From: Colias croceus
Lineage: Eukaryota > Arthropoda > Insecta > Lepidoptera > Pieridae
Direction of reading: 5' to 3'
Length of the DNA stretch: 64,000 bases
Assembly (NCBI RefSeq): GCF_905220415.1
Contig: NC_059539.1
Location: 10,354,001-10,418,000 of the forward strand
Within the stretch, counting starts at the first letter, position 1. Every line of letters starts with the position of its first letter. A program made the translations under genes and the position numbers. The notes beneath the pieces were generated by a model, which worked only from the letters and a program-made list of their open reading frames with translations, was not told the DNA's origin and ran no database searches. Shown here piece after piece: positions 11,384-23,400 of this stretch.

Positions 11384-12644
11384 CCTCCTGAGACCCAGGA
11401 TTTTTTTTTCTTTCTTTTTTAATAAAAATTAGCTGTATCTGTTCTAATGCAATTATAGATATTCAAAAAAATGGAAAAAAAAATATTTTGTGGAAAACTT
11501 GGATTTTCTTTATGTCATTTATATATTACAGGGGGTCCCAGTTCCAAGTGGAATAAGTTTATGAAAATGAAGAAAAACTACATGTTTTCTTAGTTATTTC
11601 ATATTTTTAAACTTGAATCTAAATATTCATTATTCTATTCATTGTTCTGTGTCTATTTTTGTACCTTGGTTCAAAGAAAGGTATTTTTAAGGGTGAGAAA
11701 CGACCAGTTCAAGTATTTTGCACCGGCGCGGCGGTGTATTTATATTGTCACGTCCACCCCTAGGTCTTATTTCTAATCCATCCTCTCGGTCAGCCTCCTC
11801 TAATGCTTGGTCCACGTCATGTGTGTCCCCGAGATGGTCTGCCAACAACTGAAGATGACATACATAGTGACGATTCTGTTTTGACATGACTCATAATCAT
11901 TGGACGAATGGAAGAAGAATCATTTTCTGGTATTCGGGAGGCGTCATCGGTATCATTTGGGGGATTATCTTCATCTCAAACATTTATTTATTCAATTAGA
12001 CTTCTTCTAAAAGCACTTTTGAAACGTCATAACAGTATTAACGTTTACCACCGATTCGGAAAGCAGTATCTATGGAGAAGAACCGGCAAGAAACTCCATA
12101 GGTCCATCATTTAGGTCAATATTTGACTCATACAGGTGTTGGTAGACCTCAGTATCTTATAATCCTTGAAAATTATACTAAAATCTGTAACATAAACTGA
12201 GGAATGTCATATAGGTAATACATGGGGCCCTTGTAACCAATACCAATTTGGCAAGAATTGAGACCAAATGTCTTACCAGTATGACATAAAAGAAAACATT
12301 CATATTTTTCACAAGTTTTAGATTTATTTTACAAAATAACTATTGCGGTTGCAAAAATAATATGTATTATAATTAGAAATACAAAGATATACTGCAATAT
12401 ACATATGGTTCCACTAGAAATGTAAGATAACTGACCACGTGTTTGCCGTCGCACAGCCACCGTCAACTTCAAAATGAGATTACTTCAAATCACTGTCACT
12501 TATAAAACCAAAAACCGTTTAGTATAGAGGATAACATACCACTACATCGATTTGAGGTATTATTCCCGCATATACGCAAAAGATGGCGTTGAAATATTTT
12601 TTTATTGTCTATGTAATATATATATGACCGCAGGCCCCAGGAGG
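11384..12644. mobile_element. TTAA-flanked (piggyBac-like) non-autonomous element
   Basis: It lies between TTAA at 11380-11383 and TTAA at 12645-12648. The left end reads CCTCCTGAGACC and the right end, inverted, CCTCCTGGGGCC. A TTAA target with a C-rich inverted terminus is the piggyBac pattern, but the terminal repeat is only 12 bp and imperfect. A minus-strand open frame at 11687-11887 (66 codons) is not recognisable as transposase. A CR1-like tail is inserted at 11975-12116. The R1-like element to its left integrated exactly at the left TTAA. Confidence 0.5.
11975..12116 (-). repeat. 3' tail fragment of CR1-like retrotransposon
   Basis: This about 140-bp stretch (tcaaacatttatttattc.. to ..gcaagaaactccatagg) matches the 3' UTR of the larger element at 18602-18780 with few differences. 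It is a severely 5'-truncated copy inside the TTAA element. Confidence 0.75.
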
Positions 12645-13034
12645 TTAAAAGAAACAAGAGATAGTCTTTTGCGCTTTTTTCCTTTTATGTATGTACCAAT
12701 AACACGAGTTTTCGAGCGAATAAGGGAGAACATTTTAGCATTAAGTTCCTTCGATAAAAACAGATTAGAAATGTTATAGGTATCTAAAACTCTTATTAAA
12801 ATCGTATTGCTGAATATCATGGGAAATAAAATAAAACATCTCTATTTTAAAAGTAGAATTAATAATAATACTATAATAATATATAATAATCTATACTATG
12901 TAGGTATTTTTATTATATATCTATCTATATGTATATCTATTTTAATTATTATTATTTATTTATTTATCTTGTTTTGTTTTTTGTTACTTGCCTTTTTTTC
13001 TACCTACCATCGTAATTTCAGTAAGCTTGTTACC
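12645..13034. other. AT-rich DNA, nothing recognised
   Basis: Low-complexity (ttat)n sequence with no gene or bounded repeat. Confidence 0.5.
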
Positions 13035-13168
13035 TTTTGCCCAGGTTGCCTGGAAGAGATCACTTCTAAGTGATAAGGCCGCCTAATAAACTATACTTTT
13101 CTTGTTTTGTTTTGTATAAGTTAGCAATAAGTTTCCCATGTATAGTTTTGTTAAAGAGTAATAAATAA
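13035..13168 (+). repeat. 3' fragment of a non-LTR retroelement
   Basis: It contains ttgcctggaagagatcact..gataaggccgcc followed by T-rich sequence and a final taataaataaa tail. The phrase 'cctggaagagatcgc..gataaggccgcc' is a familiar 3' end of lepidopteran retroposons. The parent family is not determined. Confidence 0.5.
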
Positions 13169-13582
13169 AAAAATAATAATTCTATAGACCAAAATATCTT
13201 TTGGCTTTTTACAGCGGAACGTATAATGTCTCTTTTTTCATTTATAGCACCGCTACAGACGTCGCTTCAGACGGGTCTGAGAAACCAGTAAACTTTCTTG
13301 ACCTTTTCGCATTTTATAATATACGACATACCTTCAACGAAGCCATTTCTTAATAACCGCAACTCACCTGAAAAAGAGAAAAGTTAATTAATATTATATT
13401 ATGTAACTTCGCGTAATTTTATCAGAAAGTTTAGTTCATATTAGTAGAGTAGTAGTTTGTAGAAAAGTATAATTAGTCTGGTGTGACATGGGATTTCTTA
13501 AAATATATCAGTCAGCAATTTCGTTTCATTATAACTTTATTTAGTTCTCATAGCTTCATATAATATGACAAAAAGTAACTAC

Positions 13583-14048
13583 TAGTTCAGGATCCATCGC
13601 CCATTTTTGCAAGTGATTACTATCAAGCTAATTTTCCGTGAGTAGCTTTATTTTGATGAGACGCCCAATAATTTCCTGTACGAAACTCTCGATTGTGGTA
13701 GCTAACAGAGGTAACAAGGATAAAATGTTTTGATTTAATGGTTCTCAAATATTTATTACTAACTGATTTTTTTTTTCAATCTCAAGATAATTATCTAAAT
13801 TATTCGAAAAAATATTTGTCCTACAAAATCAAAGAGCCCCCTCTTTCCAATGTGTATCGATGTGTATCGATAACGAGGTCATCATAAAATATGATTATTA
13901 ACGAGGTGATTTTTTTGTTTTCACTTAGTTAATATTTATATAATTCAACAGACATATTGTCCTACAAATTGCGTAATAAATATTTGAGCTACTCACGGAA
14001 AATTAGCTTGATAGTCACTTGCAAAAATGGGCGAAGGATCTTGGACTA
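13583..14048. mobile_element. Inverted-repeat element (MITE) of about 466 bp
   Basis: The left arm 13583-13656 and right arm 13986-14048 are near-perfect inverted copies (cgcccatttttgcaagtga.., ..tcacttgcaaaaatgggcg; tagcttgat, ctcacggaaaattagct). The interior is AT-rich with a duplicated atgtgtatcg motif (13850-13872) and the phrase tttgtcctacaaa twice. No transposase. The target duplication is unclear; a TA is possible. Confidence 0.7.
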
Positions 14049-14381
14049 TACTATTCTTGAGCATAATATTACTAAATTATACCAAATTCACACAAAACAA
14101 TTTTACAATTTTTTATTAAGTAAACGTAAAAATCACCTCTGCATCTATGACTTTTAGAATTATTGAATTATTTTATTCTATGGCTTATTTTGAAATTGAT
14201 GACTAATTTTCATAAATTACGAAATTTTTGTAATTGTAATTATGCCAGAACCTACTTTTCAATATATTATTTTTACATCGCGCCATGATGAACTCATCGT
14301 GGTTATAGTTTATAAAATAAAGGAAGTTGAATGGAGCCGAATATTAACAAAAAAAGTTTATAAATATAATTGTTCTACCAG

Positions 14382-14389
14382 TATATAAA
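14382..14389 (+). promoter_or_regulatory. TATA box of maltase-like gene 1
   Basis: TATATAAA lies 70 bp upstream of the inferred gene 1 start codon. A transcription start near 14412-14420 would give a 5' UTR of about 45 nt. Gene 3 has the same arrangement. Confidence 0.6.
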
Positions 14390-14458
14390 CGTGACATAAT
14401 ATTATATCTTATTACATTAATAATCGTACGTTATGACAGTGAACGTGTTTGGTAATTG

Positions 14459-17400
14459 ATGAAAAGTAAGTGTTTATTTTTATTTTATACTAGCTGTGCC
14501 TCGCGGTTTTACCCGCATTGCTGTTGGTCTTAGCGTGATGATATAATATAACCTAGCCTTCGTCGATAAATGGGCTATCTAACACCGAAATAATTTTTCA
14601 AATCGGACCAGTAGTTCCTGACATTAGAGCTCAGCTTCAGCTTTATAATAATAACTAAAGATACGAAAAATAGGGTATATTATTGGGTAATATTTAAAGG
14701 GAAAAAATTATTTCTGTGGAAAAAAAAAACGTTTCGTAAACGATAAATTTAATCGGTAAACATGAGAAAAAGTTGCTTAAAAAAGGTGTTTAAGAAAAGC
14801 TTAAATATGCTTAGATAAGCTTTATAAATCACTTTTATGTTTATATCTCGTTATACATTTTAACTCTTTTTCCAAGACTTCTAAATATAAAAATATATTT
14901 AGTCAAACCATTAAAAATTACTTTGTACATTAAAATCTAACCGTTGATCTTAGAGACTGTCCATTTAAAAAGCATATTATAAAAGAGCATTATTTCAAAC
15001 AAAATGTCTGAACATTTTAAAAATAATCTAACCTGTCTGGTATATCACTGCGGTGAAGTATGCTGGAAGTTTTTAAAAATTACTTCTCTAAATGAACTTG
15101 CATTTTTCTCTGCGATGTTACATTCTTCTCAGTTATATCAGAGATTGGAGATAGTATGGAATTCTGTAAATTTTGCGGTATTAATGTCGGCTATAGTAAT
15201 AACGTTTTTGTTAATGTGCTATCAGGAGCTATTTATGCAATGCGATTTATTAAAATAAATATTTGAATATTAAGCCTTTTTTGCAGGCAACATAAAATAA
15301 TATAATATCTTTTATATAACACAGTTTTAAAATCGTTTTCTTCTGGTTAACTTTAATTAAGTAATAGAGTTTAGTTAGTCTTGCTTAAGTTATTGAAGTT
15401 AAACAAAAACGTCAAGAAATTATACGTCTCAAGACTTATAAGATCAATAAAGGGATATCTTTTAGTAGTCTGGAAATTTAATAGATGATTAATATAGATC
15501 AATAATGGGAGTTATATTCTGAGTCTTGAAATTAAATAGATTAATTATATAGGTAATTGAACTCTACAATAATATTAAACAGCTAAAGTGTTGGAGTTAG
15601 TTTGTTGGATAATTGGATATCAGTAATCACTGGTTTAAGTTTAAACCTAACTTTTGTGTTAAATCGTCCATTTATAGAAGAAGGTGCCATAAAGCATCAC
15701 GTTTCAACCAAAAGTAATGGGGCATGAATGAAAAATGATGTAAAATCGATAAATATTCCGTCCAGAAGAAAGTTTCACGGGTAACCAATCACCGCATGTC
15801 TATAAATATAATAATTGAATTGAATATTTATTTCAGTGATACTCCACACCATTCTATTAGGACTAACAGTGGTTACTGTGAGGGGTAGATACGAGAATGT
15901 GAACATAAAACAGGACTGGTGGGAAACAGCTGTTATCTATCAGATATATGTGCGATCATTTATGGACAGTGACGGGGATGGAGTCGGTGATATTAATGGT
16001 AATTATTTATTTAATATGAAAAATATTATTTCAGTCTCAATTATACAAATCACACACATAAACAAGAAATTTGGGTCTATTCAAAATTGATCTACGTATT
16101 GCAATAAGCATTTTGTTATTTTTAGTTACAGGTATAATAAATAATTTATTTACAAATGTAGGTATATAATATAGTGATAACATATTATATATTATCAATT
16201 AGCCACTTTTCCAGATAATCTATCAGGTAACATTTAATCAAATCAGCACACTCGTACATTGATGTAGATAACAAAATCTTAACACATCACATTTCTCTTC
16301 TAATAATTTTCAGGAATCACATCAAAACTGCAATATCTAAAGGATATAAATGTAGACGCAATTCTATTGTCCCCGATCTTCAGGTCACCCATGCATGATT
16401 TTGGCTATGACGTCACGGATTATTATTCTCTTCATTCCGAGTATGGATCTCTCGAAGACTTTGAGCAACTTGTGAAAAAGGCTGCTGAAAAAAGTAATTA
16501 AACAAGCACTCTTATTTTTATCGAAATTATGTTGAAGGCATTAACATAACTGGTTTCAGTATTTGTAAAATATAATGTCAGGTTTAGAGTAGCCATAATC
16601 TAAAGCAACGCAATGAAATTGGAAAATTTCTAGTTAGATTTTGTAGAATTCTTTCATTCCTTAAAGATTAATCATAAGGATTGATAAGATTATCTACGAA
16701 GCACGCACACACGAACAGAAAAAGTTATGAACATTACATACATAGATTACATAACTTTTGTAGATATTACGGAAAAGTCGCTTTCGGTCTTAAAGTCTTC
16801 ATAGACTGTATATACTAGATAGAGTACTTCTCATTTTATGAACGAAACAAGACAATTTCCGATTCCTCTAAACTTTTTTTCTTTCCTAGATATGAAGGTG
16901 ATATTAGACTTCGTGCCAAATCACACAAGTAATGACAGTGACTGGTTTGTAAAATCATCACATAAGGACGAATATTACAATGATTGGTACATTTGGGAGA
17001 ACGGCCATCTTGATGCGCAGGGGCAGAGACAACCGCCTAATAACTGGGTATGTAATAATATATATATAAATATTTTACTTGGTTTGCGTTGGTTATATAT
17101 CTATTAATAACGCAAACAGCATAAATTACGAACGTTGTGGTATGGAGAATCCTAGGAATTGTGGAAACTGTATTAAAATAAAGCTTAGCTTAATTCCTTG
17201 AAGTAAATGTTGTGCGTGGATGTAGTTTGTGGATTGGTAATACTTTTAACATAATTAATTCTTTATAAACTTTGCCTGCAATCTTCTAAATTGTTAGGAA
17301 AGTAAATAAATAACATATTAATTTCCTTAATTACATTAACGACAATTGTGAATAAACTTTCGTTACAACTACGATTTTCAAACTTACGCCTACCAATTCA

Positions 17401-20400
17401 AAACCAATAACCCATTATTTCTAAAATTGCAAACATCTATATTATCATCTAGATGTGTTCGGAACCGTCACATCTCCGTTCCGCAGGAAATGACGTCGAC
17501 ACGACGTTAACGAGGAAACGTGTTTGCTTACAATATTCTGAAGGCCTGTGTATCGTGTAACCGCTCTATTATGATGCGATGTATCTATTTGATATCTATA
17601 TAACAAATAGATACAGGTATAATTTGTTAATATTGTGGTAAAGGAATGTATAACGAGTGTAAAAACCTTTTGGAAAAAGTGTGACGATTCGATCAATCGT
17701 GTATTTAAGCCATTGAAAAAGGAACAGAATTATGTTGTAGTGCTGAAGTAAAGGAGTAACCCAAGTAAACATTAATTATTATGCGACAGACCAAAGAGAT
17801 ACAGGATCACGTCTCTATCTAATATTATTGGTATCTTGTTTTTAAAACCCATTTCTCAGGTCTAATCCATTAAATTTAGAATCGGTTAACAGCGCCCAGC
17901 TATTAATATTAATAAAATATTTCTACACAATGTTAAACAATATAACATTGTTCAAGCACACAATTATATTGCTTAAATATCACAATAATATACTTCGATC
18001 GTTATAGTATTTCTCATTGTAAACTAGCTTCTAAAATCAGAACATTACAGATCAGCGTCTTCAGAAAAAGTGCATGGACCTACGTTCCGAGCAGGGATCA
18101 ATATTATCTGCACCAATTTGCAGAGGCTCAGCCGGATTTGAATTACAGGAATCCAGTACTGGTTGAAGAAATTAAAGTGAGTACAATATACATAGTACTA
18201 CGTATACAATCTAAATTCATTTTTGGTTACAATTCTAAACGTATACTTCATTTCATTCGGTTAATTCTGGACGGAAAAATGCATTATTAGGAGAAACACA
18301 GTGGTGTTGTATACTTACAATCTATAAGTTACGTCGTCATCGGGAATGGAAAATACAATTTCCTGGCTAAAATTAGAATGCAAGGGTACATATTATTACT
18401 ATACCTATTTCAATTTTCTTGGAAGAAAGAAATCGAATATCTTCAACAATAGCTATTATTATATTTGTTTCTTCAATATACATTTTTTCGTTCTATTATT
18501 TTCTGTTATTCATATTTTTTATGTTAGGTACTGATTTCTTGCAAATTACATTAACGAGTTACGAGAATCTTATATGACTACAAAAACGTACTACAGGTAT
18601 TTCAAACTCAAACTCAAACTCAAACTCAAACATTTATTTATTCAATTAGACTTCTTTTAGAAGCACTTTTGAAACGTCATTACATATTTTAACATTTACC
18701 ACCGATTCGGAAAGCAGTATCTACGGAGAAGAATCGGCAAGAAACTCCATAGTTGCTCTTTTTAATCATGTCAGTTTTACAATTTAATTTTACAAAATAC
18801 ATTATATGTGTTATATGTACATTATAATCATAATATGCCAAAGAACTGTCCTGTGGTTTTTACGCGACAACCCTCCATGGGTTTTTATCGTCCATATATT
18901 CCTTAATACTGTAATAGGCTCTCTGAATTAGTACATTTTTTATATAAGTTTTAAATTTAGAACTACTGAACTCTTTAATATTATGAGGAATTCTGTTGTA
19001 AAAGCGTATACCTTGACCCATAAATGAATTTTTAACTTTAGCTAGCCGGAAAAATGGAATTTCAATTTTATTTCTGTTTCTTGTGTCATAACAATGTCTA
19101 TCTCCTACTTTTGTGTGTAAATAAGCGTTATTGTGTACATATAAAATATTATTAAATATATACTGCGACGGTACAGTAAGGATACCAGTATTCTTAAAGA
19201 GATCTCTTAGTGAGTCTCGAGCACGCAAATTATATATAGAGCGCATGGCTCTTTTCTGTAGTATAAATATAGTTTCTATATCTGCACCCCTGCCCCATAG
19301 TAGAATTCCATAGGACATAATGCTATGAAAGTAGCTAAAGTAAACCAATCTAGCCGTCTCTTCATCGGTGAGATGCCTTATTCTTCTCACTGCATATGCA
19401 GCTGAGCTGAGCTTAGCAGCGGTGGTGGTAATATGGGCCCCCCATTGTAGCTTCTCATCTAGTGTCAAACCAAGAAAAACAGTAGATTCCACAGGGTATA
19501 ATACCTCCCCGTTTAAAATAATATTACTTTTCACCTTTTTTACATTTGGGAGGATAAATTCTACACAATTTGTTTTTTTTGCATTTAGTAGTAAATTATT
19601 AGCATTAAACCAATCGGATATGCGTGAAAGAGCAGAGTTTACTTCGTCAACATTTGTGTCATGTCTATCCACATTAAATATTAATGAGGTGTCATCTGCA
19701 AACAGTACTATTTCACACCTGGCCTTCAAGCCTGGGTTGCAGCAACGGCGTGTCGCGATCCAAGCGTTGGTCTCATCAGGAAGAAGTACAACTTTGCTTC
19801 CAGATCCTACAAAAGAGAAATCGCTAGGGCTAAATCTAGTTATATTGGTGCACTTGGCGATAGACTAACGCGACTTCCTTCGGGAACAAGGGCGTTTTGG
19901 TCCCTCGCCAAGGCCATCCAAGGTAACTTCTGTCGTTCATCCTTTCCACCTTTGCACAAGGACGAAGACTCTCTGGCCCATTCCGCTGAAGAGAAAGCCG
20001 TCCGCTGAAGAGAAAGCCGAACTCTTGGGCGCTCTCTTTGCTAGGAACTCGACGCTTGATGACAGGGGAAAGACACCGCCGACCATCCCGCGGTGCAACC
20101 ATTCAATGGCGGATATACGTTTCACACAACGTACCGTTCGAAACGCTCTCTTTTCCCTTGACATCCATAAGTCGACAGGGCCGGATGGAGTCTCCCCTAT
20201 TGTGCTTAGGACATGTGCTCCTGAGTTGGCACCGGTTGTAACGCGTCTTTTTCGGCTCTCTTACGCCAAAGGCATTGTTCCGAATTCGTGGAAGACTGCT
20301 CTTGTCCACCCAATCCCTAAAAAAGGCGATCGCTCAAATCCGTCTAACTACAGACCGATCGCCATCACTTCTTTACTCTCCAAAATAATGGAATCCATTA

Positions 20401-23400
20401 TTAACAGCCAGCTCATGAGATATCTGGAGGAGAACCAGTTGTTAAGCGACCGGCAATACGGTTTCCGTAGTGGTCGCTCGACTGGTGATCTTTTGGTGTA
20501 CCTCACTCACTGATGGGCGGAGGCGGTTGAGAGTAAAGGGGAGGCATTGGCTGTAAGTTTGGATGTAGCGAAAGCCTTCGATCGGGTCTGGCACAAGGCA
20601 CTTCTAGCGAAATTACCATCTTTCGGACTTCCTGCGAGGTTATGCGATTGGGTTGCCAGCTTCCTGGAAGAGAGGAGCATTAAGGTCGTTATCGACGGTT
20701 CTTGCTCTAAGCCTCTTCATGTGAACGCTGGTGTCCCACAAGGCTGCGTGCTATCTCCTACACTGTTTCTTCTGCATATCAATGATTTGTTACAAATCAG
20801 TAACATTCATTGCTATGCAGACGACAGTACGGGGGATGCTCTTTATCCCGGCCGTGCAAACACCTCAAAGGAAAGCCTCAATGAGAGTCGAAACAAACTT
20901 GTGTCTGAAGTCGAGTCTTCTCTCCAAGAAGTCTCGGATTGGGGCGAACTTAATCTTGTCGAGTTCAATCCCGTAAAGACACAGGTTTGCGCGTTCACCG
21001 CTAAAAAGACCCCATTTGTCGTAGAACCTCGGTTTAAGAGTACTCCCCTTAGTATATCGCCGAAAATCGGAATCCTCGGAGTTGAAATCTCGAGTGACGT
21101 TCAATTCCGCAGTCATTTGGAAGCGAAGGCTAAATTAGCCTCGAAAAAACTTGGTGTGCTCAGTAGATCGAGACAGTACTTCAAGCCGGCCCACCGACTT
21201 CAGCTGTACAAGGCTCAGGTGCGACCGCATATGGAGTACTGTTCTCATCTCTGGGCCGGAGCCCCACAGTATCAACTCCTTCCTCTTGACCGCATCCAAC
21301 GTCGAGCAGCTCGAATTGTCGATGACCGTAGGCTTTCCGATAGGCTCGATCCACTGTCAGTGCGGAGAGACGTTGCGTCTCTCTGTATACTGTACAGAAT
21401 CTACTATGGGGAGTGCTCTGAGGAATTGTTCCACCTTTTACCAGCCGCACAGTTCCACCACCGGACCTCACGCCGTAAAAACCAGTTCCATCCGCACCAT
21501 CTGGATGGTTGGCGCTCCACCACTGTCCGCTTCACCCGCAACTTCCTTCCGCGTACGGTGAAACTGTGGAACGATCTGCCACCTGCGGTGTTCCCGAACA
21601 ACTACGACATTGGGGCCTTCAAGAAAAGAGCGTATTTGTCCATTAAAGGCCGGCAAAGCACCTGTAACACTCCTTGTGTTACAAGTGTTTATGGGCGGTG
21701 GTGACCACTTAACATCAGGTGGCCCACCTGCTCCTTTGCTTGCTCTGACATAAAAAAAAAAAAAAAAAAAAAAAAAACACATATCCTGCAAATAATAAGG
21801 TAGGTCATTAATATACACTAAGAACAAAAACGGTCCTAAGATAGATCCCTGCGGAACACCTATGTTAATCGGCGCACCGCAAGATTTCTCTCCATTAACG
21901 ACAACGGTTTGTACCCTGTTCTGAAGATATGAAGCTATAAGATCCTGAGCTAAACCTTTGATACCATAAAAATTTAGTTTCCGTAATAGAGTGGAATGTT
22001 CTACACAGTCGAAAGCCTTAGAAAGGTCGCAGAATATCCCCAAAGCATTCTTTGAAATTTCCCATGCTTTGTATATATGGGACAAAAGAGCTACTCCGGC
22101 ATCAGTGGTAGAGCGCCCCTTTGTGAAACCATACTGTTTGGCGTGCAGTAAACGATTTGATGCAAAATGACTACTTAATTGGTTTAAGATTAATTTCTCG
22201 AAGACTTTGCTCAAAGTTGGTAATATGGAAATTGGCCTATAGTTATTACAGTCTTCTTGGTCACCACTTTTAAATAAAGGAATAACTTTGCTAAACTTTA
22301 GTAAATCAGGGAATATACCACAGTCGCAACACTGATTAAATATAAACGCTAGATGTTTGGCAATATTTTCTATGATATTATTTACTAAATTAACAGACAT
22401 ACCCCAGAGATCACATGTTTTTTTTAAATTTAATGTTTTAAACGTTTTAACAATTTCATCAGCAGTCACGTGGCGCAATTCAAATAATTTGTTACACTCA
22501 GCAACGTGGTCCCTCAAAAAGGACTCTGCAAGCGCTGAGGACGAATTTAATTTCTTAGTAATACTAGCAGGGACACTACTAAAGAAATCTTCAAAAGCAA
22601 GCGCAACATCAGCACTTTTGTCAATGACCCTACCAGCATTGACAAGTTTTATGGTACTATCATTTGATTGGCTTTTGCCCATTTCACCATTAATAATTGT
22701 CCAAACCGTTTTAACTTTATTGTCAGAGTTGCTGAATTTTAGAGTTTATTAGGTGAATAAGTTCAATAACTTCATTTTCAAATACTTGTAGTATGTTTTT
22801 ACTTGTACATTATACAAATATTACATCAATCTTCTCGTCACGACGCTCGTCTAAAATTGGTACAACCCTTTTCTACTCTGACGAGATGGAGCTAAATTAA
22901 ATCTTTGCTAGCGTCACCTTCAACCTCTCAAACATAATTTATGCGCATTTTAGACGATAATGAAATATTGGCTGGAAAAGGGAGTAGCTGGCATGCGGAT
23001 CAGTTCTGTGAACTATCTCATTGAAACAGACAAAGATCTCTTCGGTGGAAGATACCCAGATGAACCTTTGACGGGAAAACCGGGTGTAACTTTAGAGAAT
23101 TACAATTATTTAGACCATATTTACACAAAGGATCAAGAAGAAACATATGACTTGGTCGGTCAATTCAGAGACGCTTTCGACTCGATCACTATTAGGGATA
23201 ATATGACAAGGTAAGCAATAATTACTTTGGCCGAATATCGGGCATCGACTCGACTATATTTTATTGGAGTTTTTTACCTAAGAATTACTTTCAACTGGGG
23301 AACCTATTTTGGCGATTGTTTATTTTAAAGCTAGTGCCATCTAGTTAGTCCTATTAATTTTTGTCTAGTTCAGACAATTAGAAGGCGGTTTAGTATTTGT

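Larger units (their letters stand above)
18860..22740 (-). pseudogene. Reverse transcriptase of CR1-like element, interrupted
   Basis: The N-terminal part (22740 down to 21781) has the RT motifs KVIPLFKSGD, NYRPISILPTLSKVFEKL, QYGFTKGRSTTDA, FCDLSKAFDCVEH and GVPQGSILGP. The C-terminal part (19714 down to 18860) has the catalytic FADD box, then a thumb-like tail ending NPWRVVA. Removing the nested element and one copy of its ACAC duplication brings the two parts into one frame, giving ..QDMC followed directly by EIVLFADD. The host element was therefore intact in this region when it was hit. The endonuclease part is missing through 5' truncation. Confidence 0.8.
18602..22741 (-). mobile_element. 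CR1-like non-LTR retrotransposon in gene 1 intron 5, split by a nested insertion
   Basis: The element reads on the minus strand. Its 3' end at 18602 is a (TTTGAG)n-type microsatellite tail (seen as caaactcaaactcaaactc) rather than poly(A), which is typical of CR1-like elements. Coding sequence lies in 18860-19714 and 21781-22740, and the gap between them is the Jockey-like insertion 19719-21776. The 5' end is truncated near 22741 inside the RT upstream region. No clear target duplication was found. A second copy of the tail is at 11975-12116. Confidence 0.8.

Noticed and set aside
9529..11391. Several plus-strand open frames inside the R1-like element
   Set aside because: They are antisense shadows of the GC-rich RT-RNase H frame and show no family features.
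15004..15258. 84-codon frame in gene 1 intron 1 with a TATAAAA-like sequence upstream
   Set aside because: Frames of this length are expected several times in a window this AT-rich. No recognisable domain.
21468..22682. Minus-strand 404-codon open frame as one protein
   Set aside because: Its last ~100 codons read through the poly(A) tail and antisense of the nested Jockey-like element. Only the part above about 21781 is real RT coding.
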